Translations under genes and position numbers: made by a program
DNA from: Allorhizocola rhizosphaerae
GTDB lineage: Bacteria > Actinomycetota > Actinomycetes > Mycobacteriales > Micromonosporaceae
Direction of reading: 5' to 3'
DNA: 36,214 nt
Assembly (NCBI RefSeq): GCF_003426775.1
Contig: NZ_QJUG01000074.1
Span: forward strand, 1-36,214
Shown: one piece after another, positions 6,874 through 14,617 of the stretch
How the letters are laid out: each line of letters starts with the position of its first letter
How positions within the stretch are numbered: the stretch's first letter is position 1
Notes under the pieces: model-generated
The model's database searches: none
Told to the model about the DNA's origin: nothing
Seen by the model: only the letters and a program-made list of their open reading frames with translations

Positions 6874-9800
6874 CCACGGGGAGCCGGGCCTGGACGACGG
6901 TCGTGCCGGGCACACCGTCGCTGGTCATCGATGCCGTGACCGAGGCGTCCCGAGCGGGCGCGATCCCGCGCACCGTGATCGTGTAGTCGAGCGTCCCGCC
7001 CGGCTTGAACCCACTGCTCTTTACGACCAGGTCGCGCGACGGGCGGTCGACACTGATCGCCCCCTGCCCGAGCGCGTTTTCCGCGCCCACTGCCGCTTCG
7101 ACGGGCACCTTGTCGTACGCGTACCGGATCTCCTCCCGCTCACCGGTCGCTATCCACACCTGGAAGCGCGCCTTGCCCTCCTTTTCGTGCACGCCGGCGT
7201 GCCAGTCCACGACGATCCACTGGCGTCCGTCGGCCTGCACCTTGGCCACCCGCACACCCTCGTCGGGGATCAGATCGGCCCAATACGGCGCGAGCACATT
7301 GCGTGGCCGTTCGTCCGACAGCGACGACTGCACATCCCGCCTGCTGCCACCGCCGATCACCAGGTACCCGTTCGACACCACACTGATCCGCTCATAGCGC
7401 TCGCCCGCGAACGTGAACGCCGGGACCTCATAGGTGATCATGCCCTCGTCGCCGATCGGGTCGGGCTTGACGCTCAGCCGGCGATACCGGCTCCCGTCCA
7501 CAGTGGACACCTGCGGCACGCCCGGCGCCACGCCGTCGAGGACCCCTGCCCGCGCGATGTCCGGCCGCACGGGCTGCAGGGCCTTGTCGAAGCCCGCGCT
7601 GACCGACACGGTCGCGTCTTCGTAGCCGCCGTTGGTCGCGACCACCCGGCACTTCGCCTCCTGCCCGAGCTCGACCGGCGACGGCGTGCACGTGTTGGTC
7701 AACCCGACCCGGCCCTGCGTCGGCCGGTATGCCACCGGCAGGTGAAGGTCGGGAAACCCTGTGGCCGCAAGGGATACCGCACCAAATCGCCACTTCGCGT
7801 CGTTGTCCCGGGACGCGACCGTCACCTTGATCGTGCCGGTTCCGCCCGGCGGCACGGAAAGCGTGGCCCGGTCCACAGTGATCGCGTCGCCGTCGGTCTT
7901 GACGCTGTACGTGAGCGTGCGATCGGTGTCGTTGGCGAAGGTCCTGGCGACCGTGACCCGCCCCGGCATCACCGGCAGGTTGATCGACGGCAGGTTGAGC
8001 TCGGCCTGGCGCAGGTCGTCGTCGGCGTACCGCAGCATCCGCTCGGCCGTCTCCGACACCGTGAGGCCGGGCCGGATCGCCCGGTCCACCGCGATCCGCC
8101 CGGCGCCTAGGTCCAGCGGGTCGGCCCGGGTGACCAGGTCCTCCTTGAGCACGTCCGTCAGCGCGGTGGTCATCAGCGCCGACTTGATCTGACCCGGTGT
8201 CCACTCCGGACGTTTCGCGGTGAGCAACGCCGCCGCGCCCGCGACATGAGGGGACGACATGGAGGTGCCGGCGATCGCCTGGAATCGCTCTCCCTGTGGT
8301 CCACCTGAGATCTCATCCGGTACCGGGGTGTGCCCCGCCAGGACCTGCACGCCCGGTGCCGTGACGTCGGGCTTGAGCGCGAGGCCGCCCGGACCGCGCG
8401 AGGAGAACCCGGCCATGACGTCGGCCTTGCCGTCGACGCGCTTCCCCGGGCCGATCGTGGCCGTCGAGCCGGGCTGCAGGGCGTCCAAAATGGACGCGTC
8501 CGGCAGGTGCACGGTCGGCAGCCAGTGGTTGTCGGTCTCGGTGTCCTGCAGCGTGGGGTTATACAGGATCATGCCGACGGCGCCGCCCTTCAAGACGTTC
8601 CAGCCCTTTTCGACGCGCGCGTTGCCGCCCCGCTCGCACACCACGATCTTGCCGAGGTACGCGCCCGACTTCGCCGGCTCCAGGCACTTGCCGTTGCGTA
8701 CCACCGGCGCGGGCCCGATGCCGTCGGTGATGGACGAGCCCTCGAACGTCTTGTCGTCCAGCGTCAGCTGCGCGCTGAACGCCCGCCGCTGGGTGGACGC
8801 GGCCACCGTCGTCACCCACGGGGCCAGGTGGTTGACCGTGCCCGCGCCCGGCCCCGAGTTGCCCGCCGACGCGGCCACGAACACTCCCGCCGCATACGCG
8901 TCCAGGAACGCCATCTCGACCGGGTCGGCGAACGGATCGGTACCACCGGAAATGGAGAAGTTGATGACATCCACCCCGTCGTGGATCGCCTGCGCCACGG
9001 CCATCGCCGAGTCGGACGCCATGCACCCCATCCGCCCGCACACCTTGTACACGCTGATCCACGCGCCGGGCGCGACGCCGCGCACCGGGCCGCGCTCGAT
9101 GCCGAACACCTTCGCCGAGTCGAGCATGTTGCCCGCCGCCGTCGAGGCCGTGTGGGTGCCGTGCCCATTGCTGTCGCGCGCGGTCGTGTAGGTCTCCTCC
9201 TTGTGCAGCGTCAGATAGGACTCCAGGAACGCCTGCCCGCTGATCAGCTTGTTGTTGCACTTGAAGCCGTCGCCGAAGTCGCACTTGCGCGCCTGGCCGG
9301 GGGGCGCGCCCAGGTTGCCCAGGTCGGCAAAGCTCGGGTGTTCCGGCCAGGCGCCCGTATCGAGCACGCCCACGATCACGCCCCGGCCCGCGTTGCGCCC
9401 GCTGCCGTACTCGATCCGGTCCGCGCCGATGAACTCGGGCGACGCGTCGGTGAGCGTGTGGCGCAGCTCGTCCTTCTGGACGGCCACCACGTCGTCGAGC
9501 TCAAGCAGGTCCGGGATGCGGTTGGCCGGCACGGTCAGCGCGACCCCGCCGTACACGGTGCGCAGCCGGTGCCCGACCCGCGCGTCCGGCACCCGCTTGG
9601 CCAGCAGCTCGGTGAACCGCTGCTCCCGCTTGGTCAGATAGTCCGCATAGGACCGTTCAGCGGGCGAGCCGGACAGGCGCCTCCCGGTCAGCGCGGGGCT
9701 CGTCGGCTCGTAGCCCGGGATGCCGCCCCGATAACTCGCCACCGAGTCGTGATCGAGCTTGACCACGACGGGTACCAGATCGGCATCGGAACGGCCCAGG

Positions 9801-9973
9801 AGGCTGCGGTCGGTCCGGGCAAGGCGGCTCGTCGGCGCCCGGCCGATGTCCAGGCGCGCGACCGGCGCCACCTTTTCCTCGGCGGCGTGAGCCGGGTGTG
9901 CCGCGCTGCTGACCGTGGTGACCTGCGTCAGGCTCGCGAGCACGACCAGGCCGACGATTGCCGGAAGCTTCAC
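6863..9973 (-). CDS. Secreted subtilisin-family serine protease with PA domain
   Basis: The 1036-residue protein begins with a signal peptide (to about Ala31) and an I9-type propeptide. The S8 catalytic domain has Asp205 (VLDTGAW), His271 (NGHGTHTAS), oxyanion Asn372 (SAGNSGPG) and Ser571 (GTSMSSPHVAG). A PA insert lies at about 410-510 between His and Ser. After ~640 come a fibronectin-III-like stretch and further beta-rich repeats. It is expected to be exported, to remove its own propeptide and to degrade extracellular protein. It starts 18 bp downstream of ppa on the same strand, which is unusual company for ppa and may mean read-through expression. It is much larger than the mycosin at 22-24 kb and unrelated in role. 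Confidence 0.95.
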   Translation of the reverse strand: MKLPAIVGLVVLASLTQVTTVSSAAHPAHAAEEKVAPVARLDIGRAPTSRLARTDRSLLGRSDADLVPVVVKLDHDSVASYRGGIPGYEPTSPALTGRRLSGSPAERSYADYLTKREQRFTELLAKRVPDARVGHRLRTVYGGVALTVPANRIPDLLELDDVVAVQKDELRHTLTDASPEFIGADRIEYGSGRNAGRGVIVGVLDTGAWPEHPSFADLGNLGAPPGQARKCDFGDGFKCNNKLISGQAFLESYLTLHKEETYTTARDSNGHGTHTASTAAGNMLDSAKVFGIERGPVRGVAPGAWISVYKVCGRMGCMASDSAMAVAQAIHDGVDVINFSISGGTDPFADPVEMAFLDAYAAGVFVAASAGNSGPGAGTVNHLAPWVTTVAASTQRRAFSAQLTLDDKTFEGSSITDGIGPAPVVRNGKCLEPAKSGAYLGKIVVCERGGNARVEKGWNVLKGGAVGMILYNPTLQDTETDNHWLPTVHLPDASILDALQPGSTATIGPGKRVDGKADVMAGFSSRGPGGLALKPDVTAPGVQVLAGHTPVPDEISGGPQGERFQAIAGTSMSSPHVAGAAALLTAKRPEWTPGQIKSALMTTALTDVLKEDLVTRADPLDLGAGRIAVDRAIRPGLTVSETAERMLRYADDDLRQAELNLPSINLPVMPGRVTVARTFANDTDRTLTYSVKTDGDAITVDRATLSVPPGGTGTIKVTVASRDNDAKWRFGAVSLAATGFPDLHLPVAYRPTQGRVGLTNTCTPSPVELGQEAKCRVVATNGGYEDATVSVSAGFDKALQPVRPDIARAGVLDGVAPGVPQVSTVDGSRYRRLSVKPDPIGDEGMITYEVPAFTFAGERYERISVVSNGYLVIGGGSRRDVQSSLSDERPRNVLAPYWADLIPDEGVRVAKVQADGRQWIVVDWHAGVHEKEGKARFQVWIATGEREEIRYAYDKVPVEAAVGAENALGQGAISVDRPSRDLVVKSSGFKPGGTLDYTITVRGIAPARDASVTASMTSDGVPGTTVVQARLPVVSP

Positions 9974-9991
9974 AAACCGGACAACGAACCA

Positions 9992-10483
9992 CTACTCGTG
10001 GGAGGTGTTCCTCGCTCGCTCAAACGACCGCTGGATCTCGATCTCGGCCTCGACGCGGCCCGTCCAGGTGGCTCCCTCGACGCTCTTGCCTGGCTCAAGG
10101 TCCTTGTAGACCTCGAAGAAGTGCTGGATCTCCAGCCGGTCGAACTCGGGCACGTGATGGATGTCGCGCAGGTGCTCCAGGCGCGGGTCCTCGGCGGGCA
10201 CGCACAGCACCTTGTCGTCGCCGCCCTTCTCGTCGCGCATGCGGAACATGCCGATGGCGCGGCAGCGGATGAGGCAGCCCGGAAACGTCGGCTCCTGCAC
10301 GAGCACGAGGGCGTCCAGGGGGTCACCGTCCTCGCCGAGCGTGTTTTCGATGAAGCCGTAGTCGGCCGGATACTGGGTGGAGGTGAACAGGGTCCGATCG
10401 AGGCGGATGCGGCCGGTCGCGTGGTCCACCTCGTACTTGTTGCGCTGCCCCTTCGGGATCTCCACCGTGACGTCGAAGAACAT
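9992..10483 (-). CDS. ppa: Inorganic pyrophosphatase (family I)
   Basis: Ppa hydrolyses pyrophosphate to phosphate, pulling biosynthetic reactions forward in the cytoplasm. The 163-residue protein has the family I signature [10 protein letters not shown] with metal ligands Asp52, Asp54 and Asp57. The N-terminal [12 protein letters not shown] and [11 protein letters not shown] segments are typical, and the length is normal for the short bacterial hexameric form. The ATG at 10483 follows an AGGA about eight bases upstream. It is divergent from dacB, as in Streptomyces as I recall it. Confidence 0.98.
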   Translation of the reverse strand: MFFDVTVEIPKGQRNKYEVDHATGRIRLDRTLFTSTQYPADYGFIENTLGEDGDPLDALVLVQEPTFPGCLIRCRAIGMFRMRDEKGGDDKVLCVPAEDPRLEHLRDIHHVPEFDRLEIQHFFEVYKDLEPGKSVEGATWTGRVEAEIEIQRSFERARNTSHE

Positions 10484-10601
10484 CTGCCATCCTGTCTTTT
10501 ACGCGACCACGTGCCTGGTCACCCGATTGCCGCGGGTCATGGCCGAAGGCCAGTTGGGTTAGTCTCGCGTAGCCCGTTTGCGACGCCCGAGGGAGGCTCC
10601 G

Positions 10602-12170
10602 TTGGGGAGGCCAGATTCACAGTATGGCCAGCAGCCGCAGCCGGCGGGCGGATGGCCCGGCTCCGGTTATCCACAGGGTCCTCAACAGGGCGGATCCGGT
10701 TTTCCACCTGCTTATCCACAACTTGTCCACACACAGCCCACGGGGCCTGTGGATAACTCGGCGCCTGTGGATAACCCGCCGCGCAGACGCAAGCGGCGGC
10801 GCGGCTGGCTCATCGGTGTGCTGGCGCTGGTCGTGCTGCTCGGGGCGGGCATGGTCGGCGTGGCGCTGCTCAAGCCCGACCTGCTGCGCCCGGTCTCGGC
10901 CACACCGAGTCCCTCGGCCGTGCCGGAGAAGACCCCCGCCCCCGTGCTCGTGGCCGCGACCGACGGCACGGCGGCGTCCATGCTCAGCCTGCAGGCACTG
11001 ATCGAACCGCTGATCGCCAACTCGGTGCTGGGCAGGTCGGTCCGGGTGTCCGTGGTGGATCTGCGCACGGGCAACCCCATCTATCAGCGTGATGCGTCCA
11101 ACATGGTCGTGCCCGCGTCCAACGCCAAGGTCGTGACGGCCGCCGCCGTGCTGGCCACGCTCGGCCCCGCGCACCGCATCACCACGCGAGCCGTCGCCGG
11201 CGCCAACCCGGGCGAGGTCGTGCTGATCGGTGCCGGCGATGCCACGCTCGCGGTCGGCGACAAGGGGTTCTACGCCGGTGCGGCGAGGCTCGACGATCTC
11301 GCCGAGCAGGTGAAGAAGGCTCTGGGCGCGACCGTGCCGACCAAGCTGATCGTCGACGGCTCCCTGTTCCAGGGCGGCGTGCTCGGCCCCGAGTGGGACC
11401 CCGACGCGCCCGACGAGGGCTACGTCGCGCCGATCACCGCGCTGATGACCGACGGCGGCCGGGTGGACCATACGAAGCAGAAGCAGCAGTGCGGCGGCCT
11501 GCGCTGCCACGACCGGCACGACGACCCGGAGATGGCCGCGGCACAGGCCTTCGCGGGGCTGCTCGGCGTCACGGAGATCGCCAAGGGCGCGGCCCCCGCG
11601 GGCGCGACCGAGCTCGGCGCGGTCAAGTCGGCTCCGATGATCCGGCTGCTGGAGTCCGTGCTGGGCGACAGCGACAACACGGTGGCCGAGTCGCTGGCCC
11701 GCCAGGTGGCCGTGGCCAAGAACAAGCCGGCGACGTTCGAGGGCGCGGCGGAGGCGATCGAGGCTGTGCTCACCGAGCTCGGGATGCCCGGCGGGCAGTT
11801 CGACATGGCCGACGGCTCGGGGTATTCGCGGCGCAACCAGCTCAGCCCGGCCGTCCTCACCGGGCTGCTGACCAAGGCGGTCAGTGATGCACGCCTGGCC
11901 GACCTGTTCAACGTGCTGCCGGTTGCCGGGTGGTCGGGCTCGATGGGCCAGCGCTTCGGCGAGTCCGACGCGACCGCGGGCCTCGGGGTGGTACGGGCCA
12001 AGAGCGGCACGCTGAGCAAGGTCAACTCGATCACAGGCGTGGTGCAGACGGCCGGCGGCGGGCTGATCGGTTTCTCGATCCTCGCCGAGAACGTGCCCAC
12101 CTGGCAGGAACCGGCGCAGGACGCATTGGACCGGATCGTGGCTAAGATCGCGAGTTGTGGCTGTTCTTGA
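10602..12170 (+). CDS. dacB: D-alanyl-D-alanine carboxypeptidase/endopeptidase, PBP4 type (S13)
   Basis: PBP4-type enzymes trim the peptide stems or cross-links of peptidoglycan outside the membrane. TTG at 10602 is preferred because GAGGGAGG lies five bases before it; an earlier in-frame TTG at 10578 has no ribosome-binding site. The 522-residue product has a Pro/Gln/Gly-rich cytoplasmic N-terminus (1-60), a basic patch PRRRKRRR, one membrane anchor (~68-90), then the S13 domain. Its active-site motifs are S173-N-A-K176, S357-D-N359 and K467-S-G. The stretch coding for residues ~22-58 contains a cluster of DnaA boxes, annotated separately. The 3' end overlaps the next gene by 14 bp. Confidence 0.95.
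   Translation: MGRPDSQYGQQPQPAGGWPGSGYPQGPQQGGSGFPPAYPQLVHTQPTGPVDNSAPVDNPPRRRKRRRGWLIGVLALVVLLGAGMVGVALLKPDLLRPVSATPSPSAVPEKTPAPVLVAATDGTAASMLSLQALIEPLIANSVLGRSVRVSVVDLRTGNPIYQRDASNMVVPASNAKVVTAAAVLATLGPAHRITTRAVAGANPGEVVLIGAGDATLAVGDKGFYAGAARLDDLAEQVKKALGATVPTKLIVDGSLFQGGVLGPEWDPDAPDEGYVAPITALMTDGGRVDHTKQKQQCGGLRCHDRHDDPEMAAAQAFAGLLGVTEIAKGAAPAGATELGAVKSAPMIRLLESVLGDSDNTVAESLARQVAVAKNKPATFEGAAEAIEAVLTELGMPGGQFDMADGSGYSRRNQLSPAVLTGLLTKAVSDARLADLFNVLPVAGWSGSMGQRFGESDATAGLGVVRAKSGTLSKVNSITGVVQTAGGGLIGFSILAENVPTWQEPAQDALDRIVAKIASCGCS
10667..10774. promoter_or_regulatory. Cluster of DnaA-box sequences inside dacB
   Basis: Five near-consensus DnaA boxes and one weaker one occur in 108 bp. On the plus strand: TTATCCACA at 10667, TTTTCCACC (weak) at 10700, TTATCCACA at 10712 and TTGTCCACA at 10723. 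On the minus strand: TGTGGATAA at 10748 and 10766. TTATCCACA is the classical box and TTGTCCACA is the form favoured in high-GC actinobacteria. The boxes coincide with YPQ and PVDN codons of a disordered linker. No dnaA, dnaN or AT-rich unwinding region is near, so this is not oriC. A DnaA-titration or regulatory site is inferred. Confidence 0.7.
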
Positions 12171-12651
12171 TATCAGGCTGGAGCCGTGGACCGAGCACGA
12201 CCTCGATCTGCTGCGCCGCTTGAACACCCCCGAGACGACCGAACACCTGGGCGGCCCGGAGAGCGACGAAAAGATCGTCGATCGCCTGGCCCGCTATGCC
12301 GCACTGGCGACCATGTTTCGCATCGTGGTGGACGGCGAGCCCGCAGGCAGCATCGGTTTCTGGGAGAAGGAATGGCGCGGCGCAACCGTCTATGAGACGG
12401 GCTGGGGCATCGTGCGCGAGCATTGGGGTCGCGGCCTGGCCACCGCTGCGGGAGCCCTGATGATCGAGCGGGCGCGGGGATTGCACCGGCTGCAATATAT
12501 GCACGCCTTTCCCAAGGTGCAGCATGCCGCGTCCAATGCCATCTGCCGCAAGCTGGGCTTCACGCTGGTGGGCGAATGCGACTTCGAATACCCGGTCGGC
12601 AACCCGATCCGCTGCAACGACTGGCGGCTAGGCCTGTTCGAGGACGCCTGA
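12157..12651 (+). CDS. GNAT-family N-acetyltransferase
   Basis: The 164-residue protein has the GNAT fold pattern: an N-terminal LRRLNTPETTEHLGG segment typical of RimJ/RimL-like acetyltransferases, the central GSIGFWEKEW strand, the acetyl-CoA pyrophosphate-binding loop REHWGRGLA (87-95), and the C-terminal NAICRKLGFTLVGE segment. It would transfer an acetyl group from acetyl-CoA to an amine, with unknown substrate. The GTG start lies 14 bp inside the end of dacB, so the two are probably co-translated. The 3' end overlaps tilS, which is on the other strand, by 24 bp. Confidence 0.92.
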   Translation: MAVLDIRLEPWTEHDLDLLRRLNTPETTEHLGGPESDEKIVDRLARYAALATMFRIVVDGEPAGSIGFWEKEWRGATVYETGWGIVREHWGRGLATAAGALMIERARGLHRLQYMHAFPKVQHAASNAICRKLGFTLVGECDFEYPVGNPIRCNDWRLGLFEDA

Positions 12652-13581
12652 TTTTCGTTGTACCACAACGCCTCCCGGCAGCATCGCCGGCCCTTGGCCG
12701 TGCCAGTCGGTCACGAGCGCGTCGAGTGCGGCGATGTGCCGGTGAGACAGGGCCGCGCCCGGCACGCCCAGCGATAGGGCCCACTTGTGCAGCACACGCG
12801 TCCTGATGGCTTCATCGAGCCCTTCCAGCGCGCGCACCGGGAGGCGAGGAGCCACGAAGGCGTCCGCTTGCGCCTCAAGATAACGCTGGTCCGCCGACAG
12901 CAGCCGTGCCGTGCGGGCCAGGTTGGGCACGACATCGGCGCCTAACGCCTCGACGAGCACGGGCATCACGTCCGAGCGGACGCGCGAACGCGCATAAGCC
13001 GGGTCGGTGTTGTGCGGGTCTTCCCACGGTGTGAGCCCCTGCGCTTCGCACGCCCGCCGGCACGTCCGGCGCGAGACTCCCAGCAGTGGGCGGGCAAACC
13101 GCACCCCGTCGCGCTCATGTTCGACCGGCATGCCCGACAGCCCACGCGGCCCGGCTCCGCGCGCGAGCGCGAGCAGCACGGTCTCGGCCTGGTCGTCCTC
13201 GTTGTGTCCCAACAGGACCATCCGCGCGTCCCGCCCGGCCCTGACCAGCGCCTCGTAGCGCGCGTCGCGCGCCGCCGCCTCAGGCCCGCCCTTGCGCCCG
13301 ACGTCGACCCGGACCGCCTCGGCGCGGTCGAAGTGTGCCGACGCCCATTCCACAAGGGCCTTGGCACGCTCGGCCGACCCCTCCTGCAATCCGTGATCCA
13401 CCGTGATCAGGCCCGGTCGCCAGCCCTGACGCGGGGCCACGAACGCGGCCGCCGCGGCGAGCGCGAGCGAATCGGCGCCCCCCGAGCAGGCGACCAGCAC
13501 AAGCGGCCGGTCGGTGGCCGGCGGCAGGCACGCGCGGACCGCATGGCGAACCTCGGCAACGGCCGGATCAAGGCGCGACAC
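12628..13581 (-). CDS. tilS: tRNA(Ile)-lysidine synthetase
   Basis: TilS attaches lysine to C34 of the tRNA-Ile that reads AUA, changing its identity from Met to Ile; it is essential in most bacteria. The 317-residue protein has the PP-loop SGGADS at 33-38, the GLITVDHGLQ strand, LGHNEDDQAETVLLALARG, and the RPLLGVSRR segment. The length matches the shorter actinobacterial form, which lacks the long C-terminal domain of E. coli TilS. GTG is the start, and the first 14 bp overlap the end of the metalloprotease gene, implying translational coupling. In Streptomyces tilS is directly followed by hpt; here the two are about 7 kb apart. Confidence 0.95.
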   Translation of the reverse strand: MSRLDPAVAEVRHAVRACLPPATDRPLVLVACSGGADSLALAAAAAFVAPRQGWRPGLITVDHGLQEGSAERAKALVEWASAHFDRAEAVRVDVGRKGGPEAAARDARYEALVRAGRDARMVLLGHNEDDQAETVLLALARGAGPRGLSGMPVEHERDGVRFARPLLGVSRRTCRRACEAQGLTPWEDPHNTDPAYARSRVRSDVMPVLVEALGADVVPNLARTARLLSADQRYLEAQADAFVAPRLPVRALEGLDEAIRTRVLHKWALSLGVPGAALSHRHIAALDALVTDWHGQGPAMLPGGVVVQRKSGVLEQA

Positions 13582-14581
13582 GCGCCACCCAGGCGTCCGG
13601 ATCGGACAGCTCCGACAGCACGGGCAGGGTCGCGGGCGAGTCGAACACCCGGTTGAAGCCCGACATGCCGACCCTGTCGATCACCGAAGACACGAACTTG
13701 CGCCCCTCGGCGTATTGGCGGAGTTTGATGTCGAGGCCGAACAGCTTGCGCAGGTATTGCTCCACCGGGTTGGCCGTGGCCCGGCGCCGGTCGAACGAGG
13801 CACGGATGTGCTCGACCGTGCCGATCACCGACGGGCCGACGCCGTCCATCACCTGCTCGGCGTGTCCTTCAAGCACGGTGAGCAGGGCGGTGAGCCGGTC
13901 CAGCACGACCTTTTGCGCCGGCGTCTGCATCGCATCCAGCAGCGACACGCCGTCGCGGCCGCGCGCGGCGTCCATCAGTTTGCCGGCCGCGCGCAGGAAC
14001 TGGCCCGACGGCTCGGAGGCCGCTATGTAATCCCTGATCTCCTTCAAGAAGTGGTCGCGCAGCCACGGGACACCGGTGAACTGCGTCCGGTGCGTCACCT
14101 CGTGGATGCACACCCACAGCCGGAAGTCGCGCGGGTTGGCCCGCAGCTTGCGCTCGACCGCCACGATGTTGGGCGCGACCAGCAGGAGCTGGCCCGGATC
14201 GGCGTCGAACACCTCGTACTGCCCCAGGACTTTTCCGGAAAGGAAGGCGAGCAGGGCGCCGGCCTGCAGCCCGGCCACCTTGCCGCTGATCGGGTTGTTC
14301 ACGAACGGCTTGTCGGCGAGCTTGTCGGCCAGCGGATTGATCACCAGCCGCAGCCCCGCCACGTTGACCGCCGCCCAGGTACGCCGGTCGACCACGCGCA
14401 CGCCGGCGTCCCCGACCAGCGGTTCGAGCCCGGTGTAGGCCGCGACGTGCCCGGTCGCCTCGGCCGCGAGGACCCGCAGGTCCGAGACCACGGAGGTGGC
14501 CTCATCGAGCGAGACCGCCGGTCCGGTCGGGCCGAGCCGGGCGGCGGTCGAAGTGGCCAGGTCCCAATCCACGAGTGCCAT
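13568..14581 (-). CDS. Zinc-dependent metalloprotease, DUF2342 / F420-associated type
   Basis: This 337-residue cytosolic protein belongs to an actinobacterial family of putative zinc metalloproteases usually linked to tilS and dacB. The zinc-binding helix is HEVTH (His160, Glu161, His164), and a downstream LEGHAEQVMD segment (Glu238, His240) probably gives the third ligand. The TWAAVNVAGL and LLLVAPNIVAVER stretches are also characteristic. The physiological substrate is not known to me. The ATG at 14581 has no Shine-Dalgarno but has TAGGGT six bases upstream, suggesting leaderless transcription. It is divergent from the gamma-glutamyltransferase gene across only 36 bp. Confidence 0.92.
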   Translation of the reverse strand: MALVDWDLATSTAARLGPTGPAVSLDEATSVVSDLRVLAAEATGHVAAYTGLEPLVGDAGVRVVDRRTWAAVNVAGLRLVINPLADKLADKPFVNNPISGKVAGLQAGALLAFLSGKVLGQYEVFDADPGQLLLVAPNIVAVERKLRANPRDFRLWVCIHEVTHRTQFTGVPWLRDHFLKEIRDYIAASEPSGQFLRAAGKLMDAARGRDGVSLLDAMQTPAQKVVLDRLTALLTVLEGHAEQVMDGVGPSVIGTVEHIRASFDRRRATANPVEQYLRKLFGLDIKLRQYAEGRKFVSSVIDRVGMSGFNRVFDSPATLPVLSELSDPDAWVARVAP

Positions 14582-14587
14582 ATATGA

Positions 14588-14593
14588 ACCCTA
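14588..14593 (-). promoter_or_regulatory. Candidate leaderless -10 element (TAGGGT) for the metalloprotease/tilS unit
   Basis: On the minus strand TAGGGT fits TANNNT and is followed by six bases and the ATG at 14581. The whole intergenic gap is 36 bp, so any -35 contacts must overlap the oppositely directed promoter. Confidence 0.5.
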
Positions 14594-14604
14594 CGCGCTG
14601 AAAC

Positions 14605-14610
14605 TAGGCT
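14605..14610 (+). promoter_or_regulatory. Candidate leaderless -10 element (TAGGCT) for the gamma-glutamyltransferase gene
   Basis: TAGGCT fits TANNNT and lies seven bases before the ATG at 14618; no Shine-Dalgarno is present. It is 11 bp from the opposing -10 motif of the metalloprotease gene, so RNA polymerase should not be able to occupy both at once. Confidence 0.5.
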
Positions 14611-14617
14611 GAATGTC

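Noticed and set aside
10667-10774. oriC
   Set aside because: The DnaA boxes lie inside coding sequence, there is no AT-rich unwinding region, and dnaA, dnaN, gyrB and rpmH are absent nearby.
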